From the NCBI GenBank assembly GCA_963664065.1, contig OY760942.1:1364001-1428000 (forward strand): a stretch of 64,000 nt of DNA, read 5' to 3'. Shown here one piece after another: positions 45,445-53,973 of the stretch (positions within the stretch are counted from its first letter, which is position 1; every line of letters starts with the position of its first letter). A program made the position numbers and the translations under genes. This stretch comes from JABDJL01 sp963664065 (lineage in GTDB: Bacteria; Pseudomonadota; Gammaproteobacteria; Xanthomonadales; SZUA-36). The notes below the pieces were generated by a model. The model had not been told where the DNA came from. It saw only the letters and a program-made list of their open reading frames with translations, and did no database searches.

Positions 45445-46398
45445 ATGCGATATCTGTTGTTATGTATGAATCTGGTTGCCGGAATTTTTACTTCACATTT
45501 GGCCGAAGCGCAGACAGAACACGACCCGCAGTCAGTTCTGGCCTACCAGGGTGACCAGGTTCTGACCCAGAATGCCGTTGACGGCGCTTTTAACAGGATA
45601 CCTGAAAAACATCGCCTGGCTGTTATCAGGGATGGAAACAAAGTTGAGATATTACTCACATCAATGATGATGAATAAAATAATGGCAGCGGATGCATACA
45701 AGGCCGGGCTGGATCAGGATCCGCTCATTCAGGAGCGTATGAAACTCGCCGCTGAAGAGGAATTGGCACTTGCCTGGAAAGAAAAGTTGTTAAGCAAGGC
45801 GCCGGCTGCTGATTACGATACGATGGCCTACGAGTCGTACCTGGCCCGGCAGGAGGAGTTCCTGACAAAAGAGGTTCTGGATGTGTCTCATATCCTCATC
45901 TCTACTAAAAACCGCAGTGAGGATGAAGCAGCCGAGCTTGCAGCATCAATCCGGTTGCAACTGCGCGAAGACCCCGATCGATTTGACGCTCTGGTTCTGG
46001 AGTATTCAGAGGATCCCGGGAAAGACGCCAACAAGGGCCGTTTCAGTTCGGTTGTCCGCGGGCAAATGGTCAAGCCTTTTGAACATACAGCGTTCGCGAT
46101 GACTGATCCCGGAGAAATAAGCGAGCCGGTGAAGTCGGGTTTTGGTTACCATATTATTCGCTTCAATGCCCGCCAGGAACCTGAGCAGTTGGATTTTGCC
46201 CAGGTCAAAGCAGGCTTGATAGAAAAGGCCATCAGAAAGCACGAGCTGAAATTCCGTGACACCTACATGTCCCAGCTGTTAATTGAACCCTTGAAGTTTC
46301 CCGACGGCGCACTTGAAATAATGGTAAAAAGGCATTTTGGCGAAAACCTTGAACTGGCGCCCGACTTCTACAGCCATGATACGGAAGGCGAAGATTAA
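45445..46398 (+). CDS. Parvulin-type peptidyl-prolyl isomerase, exported
   Basis: 317 aa from ATG 45445 (AAGGAA upstream), chosen because it starts a signal peptide MRYLLLCMNLVAGIFTSHLA. N-terminal SurA-like helical part (about 30-140), then one rotamase domain (about 148-245): VSHILISTKNRSEDEAAELA, YSEDPGKDANKGRFSSVVRG, MVKPFEHTAFAMTDPGEISE, VKSGFGYHIIRF. C-terminal helix (about 255-290). It acts in the periplasm as a folding helper for exported proteins. It resembles PrsA/PpiC-type proteins. It stands 37 bases before wzm. Confidence 0.88.
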   Translation: MRYLLLCMNLVAGIFTSHLAEAQTEHDPQSVLAYQGDQVLTQNAVDGAFNRIPEKHRLAVIRDGNKVEILLTSMMMNKIMAADAYKAGLDQDPLIQERMKLAAEEELALAWKEKLLSKAPAADYDTMAYESYLARQEEFLTKEVLDVSHILISTKNRSEDEAAELAASIRLQLREDPDRFDALVLEYSEDPGKDANKGRFSSVVRGQMVKPFEHTAFAMTDPGEISEPVKSGFGYHIIRFNARQEPEQLDFAQVKAGLIEKAIRKHELKFRDTYMSQLLIEPLKFPDGALEIMVKRHFGENLELAPDFYSHDTEGED

Positions 46399-46434
46399 CC
46401 ACTCAATCCGGGTGGCGCAGCGTTTGGATGGATA

Positions 46435-47211
46435 TTGATGATGATGTTGCGACAGACGCTCTTCTGGCAGTTGGTGACCCGCGAAATCCGCACTGCCTAC
46501 CTTGAGAATCTGACTGGCTTTGCCTGGCTAATTCTGCAGCCCCTCATGCTGCTGGCCGTTTACGGTTTTGTTTTCACCAAGATATTCCATTCGCGCATTC
46601 CCGAAACAGAAGTGGGCTTTGTACCATACCTGGCCATAGCATTTTGGCCATGGACGGCATTTTCAGAATCGATTCTCAAGGCCAGTAGCACTATTACCGG
46701 TAACGCTGCTTTAATCGGTAAAGTCGCCTTGGCCACCGAGATGTTGCCAATGGCGACCGTGACTGCCACTTTTATCATGCACATGGCCGGGTACCTGGCC
46801 ATCTTGCTTGTGTTGCAATTAATCGGCACTGACATCCACTGGCTGTATTTACCGCTTATGGTCCCGATAATTCTGCTTTTGTGGCTGTTCGCGGTTGGCC
46901 TGGCATGGTTATTCAGTGCCTTGCAGGTTTTTGTTCGGGATATCGCTCAGATACTTCCACCGGTGATGACATTATGGTTTTTTACCACGCCAATTCTCTA
47001 TAGCCAGGCGCAGCTGCCCGAAAGTATTTCATCGATCATGGCCTGGAACCCGATGACCTGGTTTGTCGCGCAAATGCGGGAGCTGCTTTTATTTGGACGC
47101 CTGAACCTCGGTGCCGGAGAAGTGCTTACTGCTGCAACCGTGGTCATAATTGCGTGGCTGGGATTGAGGTTTTTCCATAAGTTCAGCGGCCACTTCGAGG
47201 ACTTTCTCTGA
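46435..47211 (+). CDS. wzm: O-antigen/polysaccharide ABC transporter permease (Wzm-type)
   Basis: 258 aa ABC-2 type permease, the membrane half of an exporter for undecaprenyl-linked polysaccharide. ATG 46435 or 46438/46441 are all possible. Six helices expected and seen: ENLTGFAWLILQPLMLLAVY, FVPYLAIAFWPWTAFSESIL, MATVTATFIMHMAGYLAILL, VPIILLLWLFAVGLAWLFSA, DIAQILPPVMTLWFFTTPIL, LTAATVVIIAWLGLRFF. Matches the TagG/Wzm family. Its stop and the wzt start overlap by one base. Confidence 0.9.
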   Translation: MMMMLRQTLFWQLVTREIRTAYLENLTGFAWLILQPLMLLAVYGFVFTKIFHSRIPETEVGFVPYLAIAFWPWTAFSESILKASSTITGNAALIGKVALATEMLPMATVTATFIMHMAGYLAILLVLQLIGTDIHWLYLPLMVPIILLLWLFAVGLAWLFSALQVFVRDIAQILPPVMTLWFFTTPILYSQAQLPESISSIMAWNPMTWFVAQMRELLLFGRLNLGAGEVLTAATVVIIAWLGLRFFHKFSGHFEDFL

Positions 47212-48392
47212 TGCGTACCCTGATGCGACTGGAAAGTGTATCCAAGGTCTATCCGCGAGTGCACCAGCCATGGGAGCGCCTGCAGGCGTTTGGCTCAATA
47301 TTACTGGGTCGTGAGCCTGCGCTTGGCGCTGAAGTGCTGAGCGATGTCAGCCTGGAAGTCATCAGGGGACAGTCCCTTGGCATCATCGGTGAAAATGGTG
47401 CAGGTAAGTCCACATTATTGAAAATCCTGACAGGGGTGATTCGACCCACGCGGGGTACAGTGGAAGTTAATTCCAGCGTTGCTGCCTTGCTGGAACTGGG
47501 TGCGGGGTTTCAGCCTGATTTCAGCGGTCTGGATAATGTAAAAATGAAAGCTTCTCTTTTGGGACTCAGTAGTTCGGAACTTGACCAACGCATGGACAGG
47601 ATTTTGTCTTTTGCTGATATTGGCGAGTACATCCACGAGCCCGTCAAGCATTATTCATCCGGAATGGTGGTGCGGCTTGGTTTCGCTGTTGTGACGGCAT
47701 CCCGTCCGGAAGTTTTGATCACCGACGAGGTTTTGGCAGTTGGTGACGAGTCATTCCAAAAAAAGTGTATACGTTGGATCGAAGATTTCCTGGCCGGCGG
47801 TGGAACACTGCTCATGGTTTCCCACGGCATGTATATCGTGCAGAAGTTGTGCCACAAGGCACTGTGGTTGAGTCAGGGGAAGGTAGAGCAGTACGGTGAG
47901 GCCTTTCCGGTCACACAGTCATATCTGGCCTGGCACGAAGGCCGGAGTTCGGAAGAAAAACGCCTGCGGGAAAAACAAAAAGGTGACGGTGGTGAATACC
48001 AAATCAGGGAAATTAACTTTCCGGAGCATGACACCCGGCGGGATGTGAAAATGAACATGGGTAGCGACCTGCTGGCAGAGTTGGTGCTTTACTCACCGGA
48101 CGGGCGGTCTCCCGTGGTACACGTGGGAATCATCCGTATCGACGGAACCCCGGTTTATGGTGTCACTTCGGATACGGTGGGGGCCAAGCCCGTTCAAATC
48201 GACGAGAGTCTTTTTCGATTCCGAATTCGCTTTAATGAGCCCAGGCTTTTGCCAGGCAGCTATCATTTGAGGGTGTTGGCGATGGACCCTGAAGGCTTGC
48301 GGGTTTTCGACGAGCAGGAGCGGATCTTCCAGGTCAATGGTGAGTGTATTGATGTGGGCATCGTACAGATGCCTCACGAGTGGGTGGAATGA
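47211..48392 (+). CDS. wzt: O-antigen ABC transporter ATP-binding protein with C-terminal carbohydrate-binding domain (Wzt-type)
   Basis: 393 aa. ABC domain (about 1-240): Walker A GIIGENGAGKSTLLKIL near residue 60, signature HYSSGMVVRLGFAV, Walker B RPEVLITDEVLAVGDE, then a C-terminal beta-rich part (about 255-393: ADLVLYSPDGRSP-like LLAELVLYSPDGRSPVVHVG, VQIDESLFRFRIRFNEPRLL, GSYHLRVLAMDPEGLRVFDE). In Wzt such a domain recognises the capped non-reducing end of the finished O-antigen. Start overlaps wzm. Adjacent methyltransferase and glycosyltransferases fit chain assembly and capping. Confidence 0.92.
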   Translation: MRTLMRLESVSKVYPRVHQPWERLQAFGSILLGREPALGAEVLSDVSLEVIRGQSLGIIGENGAGKSTLLKILTGVIRPTRGTVEVNSSVAALLELGAGFQPDFSGLDNVKMKASLLGLSSSELDQRMDRILSFADIGEYIHEPVKHYSSGMVVRLGFAVVTASRPEVLITDEVLAVGDESFQKKCIRWIEDFLAGGGTLLMVSHGMYIVQKLCHKALWLSQGKVEQYGEAFPVTQSYLAWHEGRSSEEKRLREKQKGDGGEYQIREINFPEHDTRRDVKMNMGSDLLAELVLYSPDGRSPVVHVGIIRIDGTPVYGVTSDTVGAKPVQIDESLFRFRIRFNEPRLLPGSYHLRVLAMDPEGLRVFDEQERIFQVNGECIDVGIVQMPHEWVE

Positions 48393-49213
48393 AACCCGTT
48401 GTCGTTATTCCGGTATTCAATGCGTTTGAATTTTTGCAGGACTGTTTGAAGTCGGTCGAAGAGTCATCTCCTGATGCAGAAATCGCCCTGGTAAACGATG
48501 CCTCTACAGATGAACGCGTACCGGCTTTTCTGGAAAACTGGAAGCGGGCGGGCGCCGGGCGGGTGCTGTTGCATAATGATCAAAACAAGGGCTTTGTTTA
48601 CAGTGTTAACCGGGGGATTTCCCGTACACCGGGCGATGTTGTGCTTCTGAATTCCGATACCCTGGTCACCCCAGGCTGGCTGGATGCAATATCTGTCTGC
48701 CTCGCCTCTGATCCAAATATTGCCACTGCTACACCCTGGACAAATAACGGTGAAATCGTCTCTTTTCCGGATTTTTGTGTCGCGGCGCCCGTGCCAGCGG
48801 ATGCTGCGGAAATCGCAGGATCTATTTTTCAGGCAGGTTCTCCGGAGTATCCGGAGCTACCGACTGCTGTGGGCTTTTGCATGGCAATTTCCCGTGTTGC
48901 AATCGACCGGATCGGATTGTTTGATGAAGCAACATTTGGCCGGGGATATGGTGAAGAAAACGATTTCAGTTTGCGCGCCGTTGAAGCGGGAATGATCAAT
49001 GTCTTGTGTGATGATGCATATGTGGCTCATCATGGCGGCGGCTCGTTTTCCCCATTGGGAATGAGGCCCGATTCGGAGTCAATGCAAAGATTATTAGGCA
49101 GGCATCCGGGTTACCGTGAACTTATTGAGGATTTTATTCTCCGCGACCCCCTGTCAGGGCGAAGACAGGTGTTGATTGATGCAATTGCGCGCAGGCACGA
49201 CACAATGCGTTAA
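48389..49213 (+). CDS. Glycosyltransferase family 2
   Basis: 274 aa from ATG 48389, which overlaps the wzt stop (ATGA); GTGGGTGGA upstream acts as ribosome site. GT-A fold: KPVVVIPVFNAFEFLQDCLK, VNDASTDERVPAFLENW, LHNDQNKGFVYSVNRGISRT, VVLLNSDTLVTPGW with the metal-binding NSD motif near residue 90, and RIGLFDEATFGRGYGEENDF. It resembles rhamnosyltransferase-like GT2 enzymes. Sugar donor and acceptor cannot be read. Confidence 0.85.
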   Translation: MKPVVVIPVFNAFEFLQDCLKSVEESSPDAEIALVNDASTDERVPAFLENWKRAGAGRVLLHNDQNKGFVYSVNRGISRTPGDVVLLNSDTLVTPGWLDAISVCLASDPNIATATPWTNNGEIVSFPDFCVAAPVPADAAEIAGSIFQAGSPEYPELPTAVGFCMAISRVAIDRIGLFDEATFGRGYGEENDFSLRAVEAGMINVLCDDAYVAHHGGGSFSPLGMRPDSESMQRLLGRHPGYRELIEDFILRDPLSGRRQVLIDAIARRHDTMR

Positions 49214-49264
49214 AATTCCTGCTAGTGTCATGTCAACTCTATAAAGTGGAATCAGTGGGATTTT

Positions 49265-50149
49265 GTGGTTGATAAACTTGAATTTACCGGTGAGCGATTC
49301 ACCCCGGAGTGTGAACGGGAAATATGGTACGAGCATGTTCACCGTTATGCGTTCGCGGCTCAATGGTGTCGGGGCGCGCAGGTACTCGATGCGGCCTGTG
49401 GTGAAGGTTACGGGTCTTCGCTGTTGGCAAAGGCAGCAGAATCCGTCATAGGAGTAGATATTGACGCTAAAGCTGTCCGGCATGCCGGACAGCGTTATGC
49501 AAGCCAAAAGAACCTGGAATTTCGCACCGCAGACTGTACACAGCTGCCTTTTGAAAACGGCCGTTTCGATATCATCATCTCTTTTGAAACACTGGAGCAT
49601 TTGTCATCGCAAGAAGCATTGATGTCCGAGTTTCGGCGTGTGCTCAAGCCCGGCGGATTCCTGATGCTGTCTTCACCGGATAAGTCAGAGTATTCAGATA
49701 AGCGGGGATTTCAGAATGAATATCACGTTAAAGAGTTAGACCGTAAACAACTGGAGAATCTGATTTCCAGGGAATTTCCAGCTTGCCGTTTGCTTGGCCA
49801 AAAATTAATGTTCCATTCCGCGATCTGGAATCTCGGGGAAATCAGCAAGATTAGCCTGCAAACATCGTCGCCAGGTGGGGAGATTTTGAACGGTAAGCTT
49901 ATCCACCCGCCTATGTACTTCATCGCATTATGTGCCGCCAGCGATGATTGCCTGCCGCAAATATCCGGCTCATTGAGCTTGTTCGATGACAGCCTTGAGT
50001 CTGTTTACACCCACTATCACCACGAGATCAGGAAAAATATGGCAGCCGGCGGGATACTTGCAGATCGAGACGCTCAATTGGCCGCCCTGAAAAATAAAGG
50101 GCTGCAGCATCGTAAATCCTGGTGGTGGCGCTTGCTGAGAAAAAAGTGA
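49265..50149 (+). CDS. Class I SAM-dependent methyltransferase
   Basis: 294 aa from GTG 49265. Rossmann-fold SAM site: VLDAACGEGYGSSLLA near residue 40, VIGVDIDAKAVRHAGQRYAS, DCTQLPFENGRFDIIISFET, RVLKPGGFLMLSSPDKSEYS. C-terminal extension (about 200-294) ends in a basic, Trp-rich tail KSWWWRLLRKK that may sit on the membrane. Between two GT2 genes and next to wzm/wzt, it may methylate the glycan or cap its end, as in O-antigens with methylated termini. That role is inference. Confidence 0.85.
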   Translation: MVDKLEFTGERFTPECEREIWYEHVHRYAFAAQWCRGAQVLDAACGEGYGSSLLAKAAESVIGVDIDAKAVRHAGQRYASQKNLEFRTADCTQLPFENGRFDIIISFETLEHLSSQEALMSEFRRVLKPGGFLMLSSPDKSEYSDKRGFQNEYHVKELDRKQLENLISREFPACRLLGQKLMFHSAIWNLGEISKISLQTSSPGGEILNGKLIHPPMYFIALCAASDDCLPQISGSLSLFDDSLESVYTHYHHEIRKNMAAGGILADRDAQLAALKNKGLQHRKSWWWRLLRKK

Positions 50150-50155
50150 ACCGGT

Positions 50156-51022
50156 ATGACAGTTACCGCGATTGTCATCAACTTCAATGCCGGAAAGGCT
50201 TTACACCGTTGTATCAGAGCCCTGATGGCCAGTTCGGTCAAGCCCGCAATCCTGGTGGTCGACAATGCTTCTTCTGACGGTAGTACAGAGCAGTTGCGGA
50301 GCTTGTTTGGCAACCAGGGAGGCCTAGAAATTCTTGATAATCCGGTAAATATCGGCTTCGCTCGTGCCGTTAATGCTTCGGTGCAGAATATTACATCGGA
50401 CCTGGTGCTGGTCATTAATCCGGATTGTTCCATTCACCGTGATGCATTGGGCCTGCTGCAAACAGCGCTGGAGAATGATAATAATGCCGCCCTGGCAGCC
50501 CCCACGGTACGTGATGGTGATGGTCAGTTTGAAAAGGCCTCGCTGAGGCGTTTCCCCGACCCATGGAATTCCCTCATGACCCTGACAGGATTATGGCGTC
50601 TAGGCCGGTGGATACCGGTTTTGCGCGGCGTGCCTTTCAATCCTGAAAAATTGCCGGTCGAAACCACCGTGGCAGAAGCGGTATCCGGTGCCTGCATGCT
50701 GATCAGGCGAAATGTCATGCTCGAAGTGGGCCTGCTGGATGAAGGCTATGGTTTGCACTGTGAAGATCTGGATCTGATGTATCGCCTGAAACCGGCCGGC
50801 TGGCACTGCCTGTTTGTTCCCGGTGCCACTGCAGTCCATGAGCAGGGAGTCTCCAGCCGTAGCCGGCCGTTTTGGGTGCATCGCCAAAAACACAGGGGCA
50901 TGGACCGTTTTTTCCGGAAATTCCAGGCATCAAAACACTGGCCGCCGGTGAGGTGGCTGGTTTATTCAGGAATCTGGGCAAGATATTTACTGCTGTGGCC
51001 CCTGGTTTGGTTGAGAAAATGA
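50156..51022 (+). CDS. Glycosyltransferase family 2 (rhamnosyltransferase-like, WbbL type)
   Basis: 288 aa, ATG 50156. GT-A elements: VTAIVINFNAGKALHRCIRA, ILVVDNASSDGSTEQLRSLF, VNIGFARAVNASVQNITSDL, LVLVINPDCSIH with NPD metal site near residue 87, AVSGACMLIRRNVMLEVGLL, HCEDLDLMYRLKPAGWHCLF and HEQGVSSRSRPFWVHRQKHR. C-terminal hydrophobic stretch (about 262-286) is likely membrane-associated. It resembles WbbL-type enzymes that add rhamnose to lipid-linked acceptors; donor not certain. Stop overlaps the next start (ATGA). Confidence 0.87.
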   Translation: MTVTAIVINFNAGKALHRCIRALMASSVKPAILVVDNASSDGSTEQLRSLFGNQGGLEILDNPVNIGFARAVNASVQNITSDLVLVINPDCSIHRDALGLLQTALENDNNAALAAPTVRDGDGQFEKASLRRFPDPWNSLMTLTGLWRLGRWIPVLRGVPFNPEKLPVETTVAEAVSGACMLIRRNVMLEVGLLDEGYGLHCEDLDLMYRLKPAGWHCLFVPGATAVHEQGVSSRSRPFWVHRQKHRGMDRFFRKFQASKHWPPVRWLVYSGIWARYLLLWPLVWLRK

Positions 51023-51924
51023 GCAGGGCCAGGGTATTGCTACTGGGTGCGAGCGGACAAATCGGGGTATTTGCCATACCCCGTCTGTTGGCTGCCGGGT
51101 TTGAAGTGATTGCGGTCAGCAGGAAATCACCGCCAAAGTGGTTTCCACGGTTCGAGGGTGTTCGCTGGGTGAAACCGGACGTGCTTTATTCGGGTGCAAT
51201 GGTGCATGCAGAAATGCTGATCTCGGCCGGCCCGGTCACGGTAGCAACTCGTCTGATTAATCTATGTCCGCAACTTGAGCGTGCGGTGATCTTCAGCACC
51301 AGCAGTGTGTTCAGCAAGCTGGAGTCTCATGATCGAAAAGAAAAACGACATATGCAGCAGATCCTGATGGATGAGGCGGTGCTTTCAAATTACTGCGAGG
51401 CACACGGGATCACACTGAGCCTTTACCGGCCTACCTTGATATATGGGTGCGGAATGGACGGAAACGTGAGTTGGCTCGCCAAGTGGATTCGAAAATTTGG
51501 CTTTATGCCTGTTGCTGGCGAAGCAGCAGGCCTCAGGCAACCGGTGCACGCCGATGATCTTGCCAAAGCGGCAGTCGCAACGCTGACCAGCGAATTCCCT
51601 CTTGCCCTCGATGTTCCATTGTGTGGTGGCAGCACGCTGAGTTTCAGGGAAATGGTTGAAGCGATTTTTCATGGCCTGGATAAGCCGGTGCGGATTATAA
51701 GCGTTCCGGGTCGAATGTTTACTGCAGTGGCCTATTTCAGCAGATTGATACCCAAGTTGCGTGGAGTTCGTCCCGAAATGATCAGGAGGGAAAGTATCGA
51801 CCTGGTTTTCGATGACAGCACACCCAGGGAAGTGCTGAATTATCAACCACGTCCCTTCGCACCGGAGCCGGCAGAATTTGCCCGCCCGGACCCTGCCCGG
51901 CTGGAACAACTTGCTGGATTGTAA
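51019..51924 (+). CDS. NAD(P)-dependent SDR-family protein (extended type)
   Basis: 301 aa from ATG 51019, which overlaps the GT2 stop; the open frame upstream lies within that gene. Nucleotide-binding motif LLLGASGQIGVFAIPRLLAA (GxxGxxG) at residue 9, VIFSTSSVFSKLESHDRKEK, LYRPTLIYGCGMDGNVSWLA, LRQPVHADDLAKAAVATLTS. The usual YxxxK catalytic pair of the extended SDR family is not seen at its place (SKLESHDRKEKR stands there), so it may be an atypical reductase or binding protein. It ends the polysaccharide gene block. Substrate unknown. Confidence 0.75.
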   Translation: MSRARVLLLGASGQIGVFAIPRLLAAGFEVIAVSRKSPPKWFPRFEGVRWVKPDVLYSGAMVHAEMLISAGPVTVATRLINLCPQLERAVIFSTSSVFSKLESHDRKEKRHMQQILMDEAVLSNYCEAHGITLSLYRPTLIYGCGMDGNVSWLAKWIRKFGFMPVAGEAAGLRQPVHADDLAKAAVATLTSEFPLALDVPLCGGSTLSFREMVEAIFHGLDKPVRIISVPGRMFTAVAYFSRLIPKLRGVRPEMIRRESIDLVFDDSTPREVLNYQPRPFAPEPAEFARPDPARLEQLAGL

Positions 51925-51933
51925 ATACATCTT

Positions 51934-52002
51934 AACCCGCTTATTGCACCAGCAGCACCTGTCCTGCGCCATCATCAGGGATACTGGTGCAATAAGCGGG
52001 TT
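51934..52002. repeat. Short inverted-repeat element, possible terminator
   Basis: Perfect 19-base arms: AACCCGCTTATTGCACCAG (51934-51952) and its complement (51984-52002), loop of 31 bases. The complement of this element matches the left 50 bases of the element at 26821-27081, so both belong to one family. It lies just after the SDR gene stop and could stop transcription. Confidence 0.7.
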
Positions 52003-52185
52003 GAAGCCCGTTCTCACATTCAAATCAGGGCCGGCATCGCAAAAAATCCTGATTAATAATGTCCCGTCAAGCCCCTGGCATTGGGCCTCTATATCGCCTT
52101 GGAAACTCTCAGGAATGATAGAATGAGTCCCCAATTGGCGGGGTCAGATCCAGTCTGCATTCTCAACTCCAATTTAAGGAAAAAC

Positions 52186-53445
52186 ATGTTTGACGAGACT
52201 TTTCAAATCAAAGGTTTTGACACCGAACTGAATACTGCGATAGTGGGTGAACGGGCACGGCAGGAAATGCACATCGAGTTAATCGCTTCCGAAAACTACG
52301 CTAGCCCGCGGGTTCTTGAAGCACAAGGGTCAGTGTTGACCAATAAGTATGCCGAGGGGTATCCGGGAAGGCGATACTACGGTGGTTGCGAATTCGTAGA
52401 CATCGCAGAAACACTTGCCCGGCAAAGGGCCATGCAGCTTTTTGGTGCAGATTATGCCAATGTGCAACCGCACTCTGGCTCGCAGGCCAATGCTGCAGCC
52501 TACCTCGCCCTGCTAAAGCCCGGTGCAACCTTACTGGGTATGAACCTGGAGCACGGCGGACACCTGACGCATGGTTCAAAAGTCAATTTCTCGGGCCGGA
52601 TTTTTAATGCGGTGCAGTACGGGGTTAATGAGGAAACCGCGTTGATAGATTATGACCAGATTCAGCGTTTGACCGATGAGCACAGGCCTGAAATGCTGAT
52701 CGGCGGGTTTTCCGCTTATTCGCGAAAAGTGGACTGGGGCCGCATGCGTGAGATCGCCGACGGGGTTGGTGCCTGGTTCCTGGTGGATATGGCGCACGTC
52801 GCGGGACTGGTGGCTACCGGCATCTATCCCAGCCCTGTCCCACATGCCCATGTGGTGACTTCAACCACTCACAAAACCCTGCGTGGACCACGTGGCGGGC
52901 TCATCCTTGCCCAGTCCAATGAAGAGGTGGAAAAGAAGTTGAACTCATTGGTGTTTCCCGGTACCCAGGGTGGTCCCCTGATGCACGTAATCGCCGCAAA
53001 GGCCGTCGCTTTCAAAGAAGCATTGGAACCAGAGTTCAGGATTTATCAACAGGCGGTAATTGAAAATGCAAAGACGATGGCGGACACCATGACAGCCCGC
53101 GGTTACAAGATCGTTTCAGGTGGAACGGACAATCACCTTTTCCTGGTCGACCTGATAGGCAGGGACTATACCGGCAAACAAGCCGAAGACGCGCTGGGCA
53201 GGGCTCACATTACGGTCAACAAGAACACGGTTCCCGGAGAACCCCGTTCTCCGTTTGTGACCTCTGGGCTCAGACTCGGAACACCTGCGGTAACTACCCG
53301 GGGATTTGGGAAGGACGATTGTGAGCATCTTGCAAATATTATCTGTAACCTGTTGGATGATATCGCTGATGACAAGGTTGAGGCCGATACCCGCAAGTCC
53401 GCATCTGAACTCTGCATTCGCTACCCGGTATATCAAAGCGCTTGA
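52186..53445 (+). CDS. glyA: Serine hydroxymethyltransferase
   Basis: PLP enzyme interconverting serine and glycine with tetrahydrofolate. ATG 52186 (AAGGA at 52176-52180) begins MFDETFQIKGFDTELNTAI; the upstream open part is not coding-like. 419 aa, standard length. Seen: ELIASENYASPRVLEAQGSV, YPGRRYYGGCEFVDIAE, the PLP-lysine block VVTSTTHKTLRGPRGGLILA near residue 225, and GTDNHLFLVDLIGRDYTGKQ. First of the glyA-nrdR-rib-nusB-thiL-pgpA series. Confidence 0.97.
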   Translation: MFDETFQIKGFDTELNTAIVGERARQEMHIELIASENYASPRVLEAQGSVLTNKYAEGYPGRRYYGGCEFVDIAETLARQRAMQLFGADYANVQPHSGSQANAAAYLALLKPGATLLGMNLEHGGHLTHGSKVNFSGRIFNAVQYGVNEETALIDYDQIQRLTDEHRPEMLIGGFSAYSRKVDWGRMREIADGVGAWFLVDMAHVAGLVATGIYPSPVPHAHVVTSTTHKTLRGPRGGLILAQSNEEVEKKLNSLVFPGTQGGPLMHVIAAKAVAFKEALEPEFRIYQQAVIENAKTMADTMTARGYKIVSGGTDNHLFLVDLIGRDYTGKQAEDALGRAHITVNKNTVPGEPRSPFVTSGLRLGTPAVTTRGFGKDDCEHLANIICNLLDDIADDKVEADTRKSASELCIRYPVYQSA

Positions 53446-53448
53446 GTC

Positions 53449-53973
53449 ATGTGGTGTCCGTTCTGCAATCATGATGATACCCGTGTTGTAGACTCGCGCA
53501 TGACAGGGGATGGGATGCAAATCCGCCGCCGGCGTGAATGTTTGAAATGCAACAACCGTTTCAACACCTTTGAATCACCGGAACTCAAGGCACCGAGAAT
53601 TATCAAGTCCGGCGGCATCAGGGAGGCATTCTCTGAAAACAAGCTTCGAAAGGGCATGATGAAGGCACTTGAGAAGCGACCCGTTGAAACCCGTGACGTA
53701 GAAAGGTCTGTTCGCAGCCTGGTGAGGGAAATCAGCAGTGTGGAGGATGCAGAAATTCCAAGCAGCCTGATCGGCGAGTGGGTCATGCGCGAACTCAGTC
53801 AGCTGGACCAGGTGGCATACGTGCGTTTCGCATCGGTGTACAAGAGGTTTGAGGACGTGCAGGCGTTCCGGGATCTCATTGAGCGCCTGGAACAGGGAAA
53901 TCCGGGGGAGCTGGACCAACGACAGATTTCACTTTTGGACCTGCCCAGGGGCCGATCCGGAAAAGACAGCTGA
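53449..53973 (+). CDS. nrdR: Transcriptional repressor NrdR
   Basis: 174 aa, ATP-cone repressor of ribonucleotide reductase genes. N-terminal zinc ribbon: MWCPFCNHDDTRVVDSRM and RRRRECLKCNNRFNTFE (four Cys), then the ATP cone (about 47-140: KSGGIREAFSENKLRKGMMK, EWVMRELSQLDQVAYVRFAS). Starts three bases after glyA and overlaps ribD by one base (TGATG). Confidence 0.96.
   Translation: MWCPFCNHDDTRVVDSRMTGDGMQIRRRRECLKCNNRFNTFESPELKAPRIIKSGGIREAFSENKLRKGMMKALEKRPVETRDVERSVRSLVREISSVEDAEIPSSLIGEWVMRELSQLDQVAYVRFASVYKRFEDVQAFRDLIERLEQGNPGELDQRQISLLDLPRGRSGKDS

Noticed and set aside
52003..52185. Glycine riboswitch before glyA, or FMN riboswitch before the rib genes.
   Set aside because: No conserved aptamer blocks seen; the rib genes are joined by overlaps with no room for a leader.
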